Notes: generated from the sequence alone by a model not told the origin. DNA of 41,080 nucleotides from an uncultured Oscillospiraceae bacterium (GCA_944385705.1 CALWYF010000019.1:1-41080), one strand, 5' to 3'. Shown: positions 8,030-17,393, counted from the stretch's first letter. Translations and numbers: made by a program.

Positions 8030-8947
8030 TCATATCTCAAGGCCCAGCAGCTTCATGATAAGGGCCATGCGGATAAATTTGCCGTTTTTCACCTGACGCC
8101 AGTAGGCGGCTCTGGGGTCCTTATCCACGGCCACCTGGATCTCGTTGACCCGGGGCAGGGGGTGGAGTATGGACAGGTCTGCCTTGGCGTTTTCCAGCTT
8201 TGCCGGGGTGAGGATGTAGCTGTCCTTCAGGCGGAGGTAGTCCTCCTCGTTGAAGAAGCGCTCCCGCTGGACGCGGGTCATGTACAGGATATCCAGCTGT
8301 GGTATAACCGACTCCAGATCCGTGGTCTGGGTGTAAGGTATACCCTTCTTTTTCAGAGCTTCTTCTTTCCCATATCTGGGCAGCTTCAGCTCCAGGGGAG
8401 AGATGAACACAAAGTTGATGTTCTCATAGCGGCTGAGGGCACTGACCAGGGAGTGGACGGTGCGGCCGAACTTCAGGTCGCCGCAGAAGCCCACGGTAAA
8501 ATTGTCCAGTCTGCCCTTTTCCCGATGGATGGTGAGCAGGTCCGTAAGAGTCTGGGTGGGGTGGTTATGACCGCCGTCACCGGCGTTGATGATGGGTACC
8601 TCGGCCACCTGAGCTGCGGCGTAGGGAGCACCCTCCTTGGGATGGCGCATGGCGATTATGTCCGCATAGCAGCTGACGGCGTGGACAGTATCGCCCACGG
8701 TCTCTCCCTTGGAACTGGAGCTGGAGCTGGCCTCGGAAAAGCCCAGCACGCTGCCCCCCAGAGAGAGCATGGCGGACTCAAAGCTGAGCCGGGTGCGGGT
8801 GGAGGGTTCAAAGAACAGGGTGGCCAGCTGTTTGCCTGCGCAGACCTGGCTGTACTTGGCGGGGTTGGCGATAATGTCCTCAGCTGTGGCTATCAGCCGG
8901 TCGATCTCCTCCACAGAGAGATCTGTAATGTCTATAAGATTTCTCAT
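8030..8947 (-). CDS. pyrB: Aspartate carbamoyltransferase catalytic subunit
   Basis: A 305-residue protein catalysing carbamoyl phosphate + L-aspartate to N-carbamoyl-L-aspartate, the committed step of pyrimidine synthesis. It has the carbamoyl-phosphate motif [12 protein letters not shown], the 80s-loop region [22 protein letters not shown] and HPLPRVNEI. The ATG at 8947 follows AGGAGA with good spacing. The frame further upstream (to 9019) crosses the predicted promoter. The leader is about 63 nt, too short for an obvious PyrR-type attenuator, and none is seen. It is followed by pyrI. Confidence 0.95.
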   Translation of the reverse strand: MRNLIDITDLSVEEIDRLIATAEDIIANPAKYSQVCAGKQLATLFFEPSTRTRLSFESAMLSLGGSVLGFSEASSSSSSKGETVGDTVHAVSCYADIIAMRHPKEGAPYAAAQVAEVPIINAGDGGHNHPTQTLTDLLTIHREKGRLDNFTVGFCGDLKFGRTVHSLVSALSRYENINFVFISPLELKLPRYGKEEALKKKGIPYTQTTDLESVIPQLDILYMTRVQRERFFNEEDYLRLKDSYILTPAKLENAKADLSILHPLPRVNEIQVAVDKDPRAAYWRQVKNGKFIRMALIMKLLGLEI

Positions 8948-9017
8948 TAGGCTCTCCTGTATCTGTATAAAATTGTGGGGCAGAGCGCAACTTTTGGTTT
9001 CCGTTACCCAAAAATTC

Positions 9018-9047
9018 ATTCTAACCCCAGAACCGGTGCCTTGTCAA
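9018..9047 (-). promoter_or_regulatory. Promoter of pyrBI
   Basis: Minus-strand TTGACA (9047-9042) and TAGAAT (9023-9018) with an 18-bp spacer. The predicted start is near 9011. Confidence 0.65.
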
Positions 9048-9075
9048 TAGATAAATGAGAGAGCCGTCGGAGGCT

Positions 9076-9585
9076 TCAGAGGCAGTGGGGGCAGAGAGTC
9101 AAGGCCTCCCAGTAAACCGCCTTGTCCTCCCTGAACTTTTCCCCGCAGCGGGAGCAGACCGTTTCCCCGGCCTTTTCTTTCCGGGGCGGGAAGGGGCCGC
9201 TGACGGGAGTCTGGCGGAATATCTCTTCCGCAGGGGCACTGAGAATGTAATCTATCAGTTCTTCCCGGGGCTTTTCCCGGGGCAGGTCCAGAAGATAATA
9301 GCGCAGACTCTCCCCGGTCTCAGGATTATAGAAGTTAAAAGCGGACTTGCCGTAGTCTGCCAGCTTCAGGGACCCGTTGCCCAGAGTGGAGCCCAGCACG
9401 AACTGTATGCCGTCCAGCCAGCAGGCGGAGGATTCCGCCAGACACTGGATGTGATTGTGCCGGTCGGCCATCCGGGTGCCCAGGGCCTTCCCTGCTTCCC
9501 AGGCCGCTCTCACCCCTATGGCAAGGCCGGGACACCAATGGCCGTGGAACTTGCCGGCCTGCTTATAATATTCGTGTATATCCAT
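9076..9585 (-). CDS. FmdE-family protein with C-terminal zinc ribbon
   Basis: A 169-residue protein of the FmdE family, named for an open frame in formylmethanofuran dehydrogenase operons. The N-terminal metal-binding signature is KFHGHWCPGLAIGVRA with H14, H16 and C18. CLAESSACWLDGIQ and GNGSLKLADYGKSAFNFY are typical family blocks. The C-terminus has a TraR/DksA-like zinc ribbon, VCSRCGEKF...CPHC. The organism lacks any visible methanofuran genes, so the name is not a function; family members outside methanogens are often found beside metal or peptide importers. The ATG at 9585 follows AGAGGAGG and lies 2 nt after the methyltransferase stop codon, so the two are co-translated. Metal handling is inferred. 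Confidence 0.82.
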   Translation of the reverse strand: MDIHEYYKQAGKFHGHWCPGLAIGVRAAWEAGKALGTRMADRHNHIQCLAESSACWLDGIQFVLGSTLGNGSLKLADYGKSAFNFYNPETGESLRYYLLDLPREKPREELIDYILSAPAEEIFRQTPVSGPFPPRKEKAGETVCSRCGEKFREDKAVYWEALTLCPHCL

Positions 9586-9587
9586 GT

Positions 9588-10370
9588 TCAGTCCTCCTCT
9601 TTAGTTTTCCAGCTGAGCCAGGCCACCTTGGTAAAGACCCGGTCCAGGAATATGCCCTTGTCGTCGCAGAGCCCGGCGGCCGTTTCCACGGCCCGTTTGA
9701 AAAGCTCCGGGTCCTCCTCATCCATGGCGGGGTGCCTCCTTATGAGATAGCGGGCCGCTTCCTCCGCCCTTCGCTCATCCTGCCAGTTGTAGTCCTCATA
9801 GCGGAGGTTGGGCCGGTAGCCGGCAAGAGCCACCGCCTGCTCCAATTCTCCTATGCTGTCCAGCCCCCCGGCCATGGACTGGGCGGGCTCGTAACCCAGA
9901 GAACTGTAAAACCGGTCCCGGAGAGGCTGACTCCAGGAGACAAAATTGGTGACAAGGCACCAGCCGTGGGTAAGAGAGCTGAGCTTTTTCACCGTGGCCA
10001 GGTCCCGGATGGCGGGGCTCATGGTGGATATGGAAAGATCGAAAGGCCCGGCGGGGGCCAGAGCGGGAGCTTCCAAAGTCAGGAAATCCCCCAGTACCGT
10101 GCGCCATGGGGTGGTGAAGGGCTTCATGTTTTCCCCCGCCCGGCGGAGCATCTCCGCCGAGATATCGTTAAGGGTGACATCGCAGCCAAGAGCGGCAAAG
10201 TAGCTGCCGTATTTTCCCACGCCGCAGCCCACATCCAACACCCTGCATCCGGGGCGCAGCATGCCGGAACCCAGAAGAAAGTCCAGGAGCCTTCGGTTGT
10301 ATTCACTTATACCGGATTCAAATACCCGCTGGTAGTCTCCGGCTTGTTTGTCCCATTTTGCAGCGTCCAT
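9588..10370 (-). CDS. Class I SAM-dependent methyltransferase
   Basis: A 260-residue methyltransferase beginning MDAAKWDKQAGDYQRVFESG. The SAM-binding motif I is RVLDVGCGVGKYGSYFAALG, followed by the acidic motif II region VTLNDISAEMLRRA. The start at ATG 10370 has GGAGGTGGGCT in front; the open frame upstream to 10514 runs through the divergent control region and has no ribosome-binding site. The substrate cannot be deduced. It is the first gene of a two-gene unit with the FmdE-family gene and is divergent from the ABC importer, with which it shares a symmetrical regulatory region. Modification of a small metal ligand or a cofactor is a possibility, not a conclusion. Confidence 0.82.
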   Translation of the reverse strand: MDAAKWDKQAGDYQRVFESGISEYNRRLLDFLLGSGMLRPGCRVLDVGCGVGKYGSYFAALGCDVTLNDISAEMLRRAGENMKPFTTPWRTVLGDFLTLEAPALAPAGPFDLSISTMSPAIRDLATVKKLSSLTHGWCLVTNFVSWSQPLRDRFYSSLGYEPAQSMAGGLDSIGELEQAVALAGYRPNLRYEDYNWQDERRAEEAARYLIRRHPAMDEEDPELFKRAVETAAGLCDDKGIFLDRVFTKVAWLSWKTKEED

Positions 10371-10448
10371 AGCCCACCTCCTGGGAAGAAAGAATATCAG
10401 GCTTGACTTTAAGCCGTATATCAAAGATAGCAAAGGCGGCCCCGGACC

Positions 10449-10533
10449 GCAAGCCCCCCGGGGGGATAGATCGTTAAAACTTATACACAAGACGATAAAT
10501 TGTATAATTATCATATCCCCCCCGGGGGCTTGC
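10449..10533. promoter_or_regulatory. Symmetrical divergent control region with 20-bp inverted arms
   Basis: Arm 1 (10449-10468) is GCAAGCCCCCCGGGGGGATA. Arm 2 (10514-10533) is its reverse complement with one mismatch (7 C + 5 G instead of 6 + 6). Each arm also contains its own C-tract/G-tract palindrome. The 45-bp AT-rich interval carries TATAAT (10503-10508) facing right and TATAAG (10485-10480) facing left. Each -10 box coincides with the weak -35 position of the other, so predicted transcripts would begin at the edge of an arm on either side. This looks like two operators for one dimeric or tetrameric repressor controlling both directions. C/G-tract operators are known for CsoR/RcnR-family metal sensors (comparison only). 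Confidence 0.65.
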
Positions 10534-10600
10534 AGGGACTTTTTAGTTAATATACAATAAACTTGCCGCGGCAGACTGTAAAAAGGGAGGCGAGACAGCC

Positions 10601-12214
10601 TTGAAGAAAAGAGAACTTATTTCCTTATTTTTAATAATATGTCTGGCCCTGAGCCTGCTCAGCGGCTGCCAGAGCCATGTGAATGCTCCGGCCGTTACCG
10701 GAGAAGAAGCATCCGGAGAGACCGGGAGCGGCAGGGCGGCGGAGACGGCCCGTCTTGTGGACACGTTGAAGCTGGCCGGGGGTACCGACTGGGGCATGCC
10801 CAGCCCTTATCTCCATGTGGCCCGGGGCCCGGGCCAGGCCAAGATGCGCCTGGTTTTTGCCAGCCTCCTGGAGAAGGACGAGACGGGGGACGTGCCCTGG
10901 CTGGCGGAGAGCTGGAGCTTTGAAGGCAATGACTATAGCTTCACCCTGTTTGAGGGCCTGAGCTTCCAGGACGGGGAGCCCCTAACTACTGAGGACGTGG
11001 CCTTTACCATAGACTATTTCCGGCAGTACCCTCCGGTGACCAACACTTTGGGGGTGGGGGAGAGCTTTATAATCGAGAGTTATTCCATAGTGGATGACTA
11101 TACCATCACCATCACCGTGAAGGAGGCCGACGCCGACACCCTTTCAAACCTGGGCAGCTTTGTGATACTGCCAAAGCACATCTGGGAAAATGTGGAGGAC
11201 CCCTACACTTACAACGTGCCGGACTGCTTGGTGGGCAGCGGGGCCTATATGTGTACCGGCTATGAGGGGGCCACCGGCAGCTATGAGTTCACCGCCTTTG
11301 ACGGCTGGGTGAACGGGCAGCAGGCGGCACAGCGCATACTCTTCGTCCCTGTCAGCGACGAGCTGCTGGCCTTTGAAAACGGGGAGATAGACATAGCCTC
11401 CATGCCTGCCGACCTGAAGGACAAGTATATGAACGACCCTGAAATAGGCTTTGTGGAAAAGGCCGACGACATGGGCTATAAGATGCTTATAAACTTTGAA
11501 AAGCTGCCGGAGTTTCTGGACATCTCCCTGCGTCAGGGAGTGTATGCCGCCCTGGACCGCCAGTCCATAGTGGACAATGTGTTCAGGGGCATGGGCAGCG
11601 TGGGCAGCGCCGGCTATGTGCCGGAGAGCAGCCTGTTTTACAACGAGGACGTGGTGAAATACGACTACGACCCGGAGCTGGCAAAGGAAGCGCTGGGAGA
11701 TAAGGGCTTTGAGATAAGCCTGCTTACCGACGACTCCGCTGACGGAATAAGCATTGCCGAGATAGTGAAAAACGGCCTGGAGGCTGCGGGGATGGAGGTC
11801 ACGGTGATGGCGGTGGACTCCGCCGGCCGGGACGACCGGGTGAATAAGGGAGACTACGACTTTGCCATCGTGGGCAACGGCGGCTGGGGCAACAATCCGC
11901 CCAGCTATATGCGCACCCTGTTTTCCGATAAATCCAAGTACCTGAGCACCAGCCCCGCCTCCATGGGGCCCAGAGGCTACAGCAATGAGGAGATGACCGC
12001 CCTTGCCGAGGGCCAGCTGAAGGAGACGGACTTTGAAAAGCGCAAGGAGATGTTCAAGGAGCTGGAGCTGCTGGTGAGTGAGGAGATACCTCTCATCGTA
12101 CTGGCCAACCAGTCCTCCTACTCCATATACCGGCAGGACTACTACGACGGCTGGATGAAGACTTATGCCTATCAGCAGGCGGAGCAGAACCGTCTGTCCT
12201 ATATGGTCCGGTAA
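10601..12214 (+). CDS. ABC transporter substrate-binding lipoprotein (peptide/nickel family SBP_bac_5)
   Basis: A 537-residue lipoprotein. The signal peptide MKKRELISLFLIICLALSLL ends in the lipobox LSGC with C23 as lipidated residue. The mature part shows the family-5 binding protein pattern: ESWSFEGNDYSFTLFEGLSF, LTTEDVAFTIDYF, VGSGAYMCTGYE, RQGVYAALDRQSIVDNVF and YDPELAKEAL. This family binds oligopeptides, dipeptides or nickel chelates; the ligand is not predictable from sequence. The start is TTG at 10601 behind GGGAGG, which fits the signal peptide. It is the first gene of a four-gene importer operon (this gene, two permeases, one double ATPase) and is transcribed divergently from the methyltransferase/FmdE pair. 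Confidence 0.88.
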   Translation: MKKRELISLFLIICLALSLLSGCQSHVNAPAVTGEEASGETGSGRAAETARLVDTLKLAGGTDWGMPSPYLHVARGPGQAKMRLVFASLLEKDETGDVPWLAESWSFEGNDYSFTLFEGLSFQDGEPLTTEDVAFTIDYFRQYPPVTNTLGVGESFIIESYSIVDDYTITITVKEADADTLSNLGSFVILPKHIWENVEDPYTYNVPDCLVGSGAYMCTGYEGATGSYEFTAFDGWVNGQQAAQRILFVPVSDELLAFENGEIDIASMPADLKDKYMNDPEIGFVEKADDMGYKMLINFEKLPEFLDISLRQGVYAALDRQSIVDNVFRGMGSVGSAGYVPESSLFYNEDVVKYDYDPELAKEALGDKGFEISLLTDDSADGISIAEIVKNGLEAAGMEVTVMAVDSAGRDDRVNKGDYDFAIVGNGGWGNNPPSYMRTLFSDKSKYLSTSPASMGPRGYSNEEMTALAEGQLKETDFEKRKEMFKELELLVSEEIPLIVLANQSSYSIYRQDYYDGWMKTYAYQQAEQNRLSYMVR

Positions 12215-12259
12215 ATACCCGGGAGACACAATGGCCGCAAAGGAGGAGAGAAAGGCAAA

Positions 12260-13231
12260 ATGAAAAAGAAAATATTGCTTTTGCTTTGCTCCTTTGTGGT
12301 AATTTATCTTGTAAACTTTACCATCCCCAGGCTGATGCCTGGGGACCCTTTTGATTATCAGAGCGCCGCCGCCGGGGAGGAGAGCAGCACCGAGATGACG
12401 GAGGAGCTGAAGGAATACCTCCGCGCCTACTACGGTCTGGACAAGCCCTTTTTCACCCAGCTGTGGGAGAACGTCAAGGCCAACCTCCGGGGTGACCTGG
12501 GCTACAGCATACACTATAAGCAGGAGGTGTCCGTCCTTTTGCTGGAACGGCTGCCCTGGACAGCCCTTATAATGTTTTCCGCCCTGGTGCTGAGCCTTAT
12601 CCTGGGCACGGCCCTGGCCCTGCTGGGCCTGCGGAGAAAAAAACTGGAGGGAGGGCTCTATGCCCTGCTCTCCCTTGTGGGGGAGCTGCCCCATTTTCTG
12701 GTGGGCATACTGCTGCTGTTCCTGGTGGCGGCCCGGGTGGACTGGCTTCCCCTCTCCGGGGCTGTGACCGCTTTCGGCATATACTACAGCGAATGGGACT
12801 GGATAGAGGATGTGCTGCTCCACGCTCTGCTGCCTGTTGCAGCCATGACTCTGGTGACGGTGCCGGGCTTCTACTTCACCGCCAGAGCCAGCTTCCTGGG
12901 CATCCTGGAGCGGCCCTATATACTGGCCGCCAAGGCCAAGGGCCTTAAAGAGGGGCGCATACGCTGGCACTACGTTTTTCGAAACGCCCTGCCGCCCATC
13001 GTTGCCCGCTTCTTCTTAAGCGTTGGGGGAGCCATAGGCGGCACCATGCTGGTGGAAAACGTCTTTGCCTACCCCGGCCTGGGCACGATTATGAGGGAGG
13101 CGGTGAAGTACCGGGATTACCCCCTCATCCAGGGGGTGTTCCTTCTCAGCACCCTTCTTGTGCTGCTGAGCCTCTTTGCTGCGGACATGATAAACGCCCT
13201 CAACGACCGGCGAAAGGGGGGCAGCCTGTGA
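12260..13231 (+). CDS. ABC transporter permease (DppB/NikB-like)
   Basis: A 323-residue inner-membrane permease of the binding-protein-dependent family 1. The N-terminus MKKKILLLLCSFVVIYLVNF precedes IPRLMPGDPFD, the typical DppB/NikB N-terminal motif. Around six membrane segments follow, and the EAA loop is seen in PYILAAKAKGLKEGRIRWHYVFRNALPPI, which contacts the ATPase. The Shine-Dalgarno AAAGGAGGAGAG lies upstream. Its stop overlaps the GTG start of the next permease by four bases. Confidence 0.9.
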   Translation: MKKKILLLLCSFVVIYLVNFTIPRLMPGDPFDYQSAAAGEESSTEMTEELKEYLRAYYGLDKPFFTQLWENVKANLRGDLGYSIHYKQEVSVLLLERLPWTALIMFSALVLSLILGTALALLGLRRKKLEGGLYALLSLVGELPHFLVGILLLFLVAARVDWLPLSGAVTAFGIYYSEWDWIEDVLLHALLPVAAMTLVTVPGFYFTARASFLGILERPYILAAKAKGLKEGRIRWHYVFRNALPPIVARFFLSVGGAIGGTMLVENVFAYPGLGTIMREAVKYRDYPLIQGVFLLSTLLVLLSLFAADMINALNDRRKGGSL

Positions 13232-14031
13232 AGCGGATATGCCTTATCGCCCTGGCTCTTATGCTGCTGGTGCTGCTCTTTGCCTGGGGCGTGCTCTTTT
13301 ACCCCATGGACGCAGAACTGCCCTCCGGAGGCTCCCTGGAGGCTCCCTCAGCGGAGCACTGGCTGGGCACCGACAACCTGGGCATAGACATCTTTGCCCA
13401 GATATCCAAGGGCTTTTTCCACAGCCTGAGCATAGGTCTTGCCACGGCCCTGGCCGCCTTCCTTATAGGAGGCGTCCTGGGAGTGGCGGCAGGCTATGCA
13501 GGAGGCAAGACGGATGTGCTGGTGGAGTTTCTCATAAACCTGTTCCTCTCCGTGCCTCAACTGCCTATAATGATAGTTGCCGGGGCTTTCTTCGGCCAGA
13601 GCAGTCTGAACATTATCTGCATCATCGCCGCCTTTTCCTGGGCCCCCATAGCAAAGCAGGTCAGGGCCAGGACCATGTCCCTGAGAAGGAGCGGCTATCT
13701 GGTGCTGGCCAGGAGCTACGGCGGGGGACTGTGGTATCTTTTTAAAACCCACATGAGCAGGGACATCATGCCCCTGCTAGCGATAAGCTCTCTGGCAGTG
13801 ACGGGGCGGGCCATAGTTCAGGAGTCCTCCCTGGCCTTCCTGGGCCTGTCCGACCCCCTGGCCAAGTCCTGGGGGCTGATGATAGCCCGCTGCACCGCCT
13901 TCAAGGGCATATACTTTACAAATTTCTGGACCTGGTGGCTGCTGCCCCCGGTGCTGTCCCTGGTTTTGTCCACGCTGCTGCTGCGCCTGCTCACCAGGGC
14001 GCTGGAGAGCTATTGGCTGGAGAAGGAGTGA
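13228..14031 (+). CDS. ABC transporter permease (DppC/NikC-like)
   Basis: A 267-residue permease starting at GTG 13228, inside the stop region of the preceding gene (GTGA overlap). It has an N-terminal membrane segment, the motif HWLGTDNLGIDIFAQISKGF typical of DppC/NikC, and several more membrane helices. The EAA-like loop is RRSGYLVLARSYGGGLWYLFKTHM, followed by QESSLAFLGLSDPLAKSWG, a well-conserved DppC stretch. It forms the transmembrane channel with the DppB-like subunit. Confidence 0.9.
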   Translation: MKRICLIALALMLLVLLFAWGVLFYPMDAELPSGGSLEAPSAEHWLGTDNLGIDIFAQISKGFFHSLSIGLATALAAFLIGGVLGVAAGYAGGKTDVLVEFLINLFLSVPQLPIMIVAGAFFGQSSLNIICIIAAFSWAPIAKQVRARTMSLRRSGYLVLARSYGGGLWYLFKTHMSRDIMPLLAISSLAVTGRAIVQESSLAFLGLSDPLAKSWGLMIARCTAFKGIYFTNFWTWWLLPPVLSLVLSTLLLRLLTRALESYWLEKE

Positions 14032-14036
14032 GAGAG

Positions 14037-15677
14037 ATGAACAAACTGCTGGAGGTCAAAAACTTAAGCCTGTCCTATCCGGAGTTCAGTCTCCACCCCC
14101 TGTCCTTCAGCCTGGACTACGGGGAGATACTGGCGGTAGTGGGGGAGTCGGGCTCCGGGAAGACCACCCTTTTAAAGGGCCTAAGCTGCCTCTGGGAGGA
14201 GGGAGTGAAGGTCTCCGGCCAGGTGCTGCTGGAGGGCCGGGAGCTTCTTGGCATGAAAGAGGAGCAGCGCAGGCAGCTGCGCATGCGCTCCTTTGCAGTG
14301 GCCTTCCAGAACTCCACCGCCTGGCTCAATCCCAGCATGACCCTCAGGGAGCAGCTGAAGGAAGTGCTGCACCGGGGCTACCCCGCCAGGGAGCTGCCGG
14401 GCCGGATGAGAGAGCTGATGGAGACCGTGGGGCTCAGCCCGGAGGATCTGGGGCGCTATCCCAGGGAGCTCTCCGGCGGCATGGCCCAGCGCTTCCTTCT
14501 GGCCACGGCCATCGCCCTGGAGCCCAGGCTGGTGCTGCTGGATGAGCCCACCAGCTCCCTGGACGTGGCGGCAAGGGACTCCTTTGCCGCACTGGTAAAG
14601 AGGCTGAACCGGGAGAAATCCATAGCCTTTGTTATAATCACCCACGACATGAAGCTTGCCGCCATGCTCAGCAGCCGCATGATGGTGCTGTATAACGGCC
14701 ATGTGGAGGAGATGGGGAGCACGGCGGGTATTCTGGACTATCCCAGGCACCCCTACACCCGAGGGCTTATAAACGCCTCCACGGGGCTGAATATTGTCCG
14801 GGACGTATGGGGCATACGGCCGGAAGTGGAGGTGGACAAGCCCCACCACAGCTGCCCCTTTTACGGCCGCTGCACCCAGAGCCTGCCCCTGTGCGGCCGG
14901 GAGGCTCCGGAGCTGAAGGACTGGGGCGACGGGCGGCTGATTGCCTGCCTCAGGGGCGGCATCATTACCCTGCTGGAGGGCCGGGAGATATCCAAGGCCT
15001 ACGGCAGACAGCAGGTGCTGGAAAATGTGTCCATAAAGGTCCGCAGCGGAGAGGTAGTGGCTCTGGTAGGCCGCTCCGGCTCCGGCAAGACCACTCTGGC
15101 CGGGATACTGGGGGGGTACCTCCGGGATTTCCAAGAGGGAAGTCTTTTGTTTCAAGGTGAAGCGGCGGACATGGAGCAGCTCCACCGCCGGGAGGGGGGA
15201 GTGCAGATGGTGTTCCAGGACAGCGAGACTGCCCTTAACCCCCACATGACGGTGCTTCAGGCGGTATCGGAGCCTCGGCTCCTGGCAAAGCTGGGCCGGG
15301 AGGAGGAGACGGCGGTCTCCGCTCTGGTGGATGTGGGCCTGCCGGGGGAGGAGAGCTTTCTGAACAAAAGGATAAAGACCCTCTCCGGGGGACAGAAGCA
15401 GAGAGTGTCCATAGCCAGGGCCCTGACCATGGAGCCGGCTGTGCTGCTGGCCGACGAGCCTACCTCAATGCTGGACCCCTCCAGCAAGGCCAATCTCCTG
15501 CGGCTTTTAAAGAGCCTGCAAAACAGCCACGGCTTCAGCATGCTGCTGGTGACCCACGATCTGGAGAGCGCCCTGAAGGTGGCTGACCGCTGCTTTTTGC
15601 TGAAGGACAGTAGGCTGGAGGAGCTGCGTATCTCCGACTATGTGAGCAGCAGCATAGACAGCGTGTTTGCAGACTGA
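14037..15677 (+). CDS. Fused double ABC ATPase of the peptide/nickel importer (DppD-DppF-type)
   Basis: A 546-residue cytoplasmic protein with two complete ABC cassettes. The first has Walker A GESGSGKT (36-43), signature LSGGMAQR and Walker B LVLLDEPTSSLD. It ends in the oligopeptide-transporter extension RHPYTRGLINAS and a Cys-containing PFYGRCTQSLPLCG stretch. The second has Walker A GRSGSGKT (345-352), signature LSGGQKQR and Walker B VLLADEPTSMLD. In most Dpp/Nik systems these are two genes; here they are one. The ATG at 14037 follows AAGGAG, 5 nt after the permease stop. With one double ATPase and two permeases, the importer is complete. Confidence 0.93.
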   Translation: MNKLLEVKNLSLSYPEFSLHPLSFSLDYGEILAVVGESGSGKTTLLKGLSCLWEEGVKVSGQVLLEGRELLGMKEEQRRQLRMRSFAVAFQNSTAWLNPSMTLREQLKEVLHRGYPARELPGRMRELMETVGLSPEDLGRYPRELSGGMAQRFLLATAIALEPRLVLLDEPTSSLDVAARDSFAALVKRLNREKSIAFVIITHDMKLAAMLSSRMMVLYNGHVEEMGSTAGILDYPRHPYTRGLINASTGLNIVRDVWGIRPEVEVDKPHHSCPFYGRCTQSLPLCGREAPELKDWGDGRLIACLRGGIITLLEGREISKAYGRQQVLENVSIKVRSGEVVALVGRSGSGKTTLAGILGGYLRDFQEGSLLFQGEAADMEQLHRREGGVQMVFQDSETALNPHMTVLQAVSEPRLLAKLGREEETAVSALVDVGLPGEESFLNKRIKTLSGGQKQRVSIARALTMEPAVLLADEPTSMLDPSSKANLLRLLKSLQNSHGFSMLLVTHDLESALKVADRCFLLKDSRLEELRISDYVSSSIDSVFAD

Positions 15678-15698
15678 AAAGCGAAGACTGAAAAAGAC

Positions 15699-15731
15699 AG
15701 CCGGTTTTCCGTATTTTACGGAAAACCGGCT
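15699..15731. terminator. Bidirectional terminator between the ABC operon and rny
   Basis: A perfect 15-bp stem (AGCCGGTTTTCCGTA with its complement) closes a 3-nt TTT loop. On the minus strand it is followed by GTCTTTTTC. It sits between two convergent genes. Confidence 0.85.
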
Positions 15732-15746
15732 GAAATGCTTTCTTGT

Positions 15747-17288
15747 TTACTTTGCGTAATCCACGGCCTTGGTCTCCCGAAGGACATGGACCTTTATCTG
15801 ACCGGGGTAGGTGAGTTCCTCCTCAATCTTCTTGGCAATGTCCCTGGCCAGCAGGACCATCTGATCCTCGCTGACTTCCTCGGGCTTGACCATGATGCGT
15901 ATCTCACGGCCGGCCTGGATGGCATAGGAACTGGCGATGCCGGGGAAGCTCTTGGAGACCTCCTCCAGCTTCTCAAGACGCTTGACGTAGTTTTCGATGT
16001 TCTCCCGCCGGGCGCCGGGCCGGGAGGCGGAGATGGCATCTGCCGCCTGGACCAGGCAGGCTTCCACAGTGTGGGGCTCCACGTCGCCGTGGTGGGCCTC
16101 GATAGCGTGGATGACGGCTTCGGACTCCTTGTATTTTCTGGCAATGTCCACGCCGATGGTGACATGGCTGCCCTCAACTTCGTGGTCGATGGACTTGCCC
16201 AGGTCATGGAGCAGACCTGCCCGCTTGGCCACGTTCACATCCACGCCCAGCTCGGAGGCCAGCAGGCCTGCGATGTGGGAGACTTCGATGGAGTGGTTCA
16301 GCACGTTCTGACCGTAGCTGGTGCGGTACTTCATGCGGCCCAGGAGCTTGATTATCTCGGGGTTTAGACCGTGGATGTTGGTCTCAAATACTGCCCTTTC
16401 GCCCTCGGCCTTGATGACGGCGTTGACTTCCCGCTGGGCCTTGGCCACCATCTCCTCGATTCTGGCGGGGTGGATGCGGCCGTCCTGAATGAGTTTCTCC
16501 AGAGCCAGGCGGGCCACTTCCCGGCGCACCGGGTCAAAGCTGGAGACGGTGATGGCTTCGGGGGTATCGTCGATAATAAGGTCGCAGCCGGTGAGAGTTT
16601 CAATGCTGCGGATGTTACGGCCTTCACGGCCGATGATACGGCCTTTCATCTCGTCGTTGGGGAGAGGTACGACGGAGACGGTAATCTCGCTGGCGTGGTC
16701 GGCGGCGCAGCGCTGAATGGCGGTGGCGATGATCTCCCTTGCCCGGGAGTCTGCCTCCTCCTTGTACTGGGCCTCGATCTCCTTTACCTTCAGGGCCATC
16801 TCATGGGTGACATCGTCCCGGATGTTGGCGATGAGGTAGGCTTTGGCCTCGTCCACGGTGAAGCCGGAAATCTTCTCCAGCATCTCCAGCTGGCTCTTCT
16901 TCACCATGGCCACTTCCTGCTGCTGGGCTTCCACGGCGGCTATCTTGCTGCTGAGAGTGTCGTTCTTCTTCTCTATGGAATCCAGCTTCCGGTCCAGGTT
17001 TTCTTCCTTCTGCTGAAGACGGCGCTCCTGCTTCTGGAGCTCGGCGCGGCGCTCTTTGACTTCCCGCTCGTACTCGGAGCGGTTTTTGTGTATTTCTTCC
17101 TTTGCCTCTACGAGAGCTTCTCTTTTCTTGCTCTCCGCACTTTTTATAGACTCATTGATTATGCGCTTGGCCTCTTCCTCGGCGCTGACGATCTCCCGCT
17201 CAGCCACTTTTTTCCGGTACAGGATACCAAGCAAAAAACATAAAACCGCAGCAACTGCGATTATAAGGATCCATAAAGGAGTTGGCAT
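15747..17288 (-). CDS. rny: Ribonuclease Y
   Basis: A 513-residue membrane-anchored endoribonuclease that initiates mRNA decay in Firmicutes. An N-terminal membrane helix ([20 protein letters not shown]) is followed by a long charged coiled coil ([21 protein letters not shown]). Next come the KH RNA-binding domain ([20 protein letters not shown]) and the HD catalytic domain with [10 protein letters not shown] and EAHHGD. The C-terminus [18 protein letters not shown] is the conserved family end. I choose ATG 17288, since an upstream in-frame ATG at 17309 has no ribosome-binding site; GGAGGTG at 17307-17301 serves 17288 with a rather long spacing of 12 nt. It has its own promoter at 17480-17452 and a leader of about 157 nt. 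Confidence 0.96.
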   Translation of the reverse strand: MPTPLWILIIAVAAVLCFLLGILYRKKVAEREIVSAEEEAKRIINESIKSAESKKREALVEAKEEIHKNRSEYEREVKERRAELQKQERRLQQKEENLDRKLDSIEKKNDTLSSKIAAVEAQQQEVAMVKKSQLEMLEKISGFTVDEAKAYLIANIRDDVTHEMALKVKEIEAQYKEEADSRAREIIATAIQRCAADHASEITVSVVPLPNDEMKGRIIGREGRNIRSIETLTGCDLIIDDTPEAITVSSFDPVRREVARLALEKLIQDGRIHPARIEEMVAKAQREVNAVIKAEGERAVFETNIHGLNPEIIKLLGRMKYRTSYGQNVLNHSIEVSHIAGLLASELGVDVNVAKRAGLLHDLGKSIDHEVEGSHVTIGVDIARKYKESEAVIHAIEAHHGDVEPHTVEACLVQAADAISASRPGARRENIENYVKRLEKLEEVSKSFPGIASSYAIQAGREIRIMVKPEEVSEDQMVLLARDIAKKIEEELTYPGQIKVHVLRETKAVDYAK

Positions 17289-17369
17289 AGTAAGTAAACA
17301 CACCTCCATTCTTTAAGAATTTTGCGGTGGGTTTATTTGTTAGGTATTGCTGGAAACAAATTTAAAGAA

Positions 17370-17393
17370 GACGGACCATAAAACGAATCCGTC
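17370..17393 (-). promoter_or_regulatory. Possible hairpin in the rny leader
   Basis: In the rny leader GACGGA (17393-17388, minus strand) can pair with TCCGTC (17375-17370), and TTCTTT follows. It could be a weak attenuator. The stem is only 6 bp, so this is tentative. Confidence 0.25.

Noticed and set aside
8948-9017. A possible PyrR attenuator before pyrB
   Set aside because: The leader is only about 63 nt and has no terminator/antiterminator pair.
11144-12970. A 608-codon minus-strand open frame
   Set aside because: It runs antisense through the importer binding protein and permease genes; composition rich in His, Gln and Gly is typical of a shadow frame.
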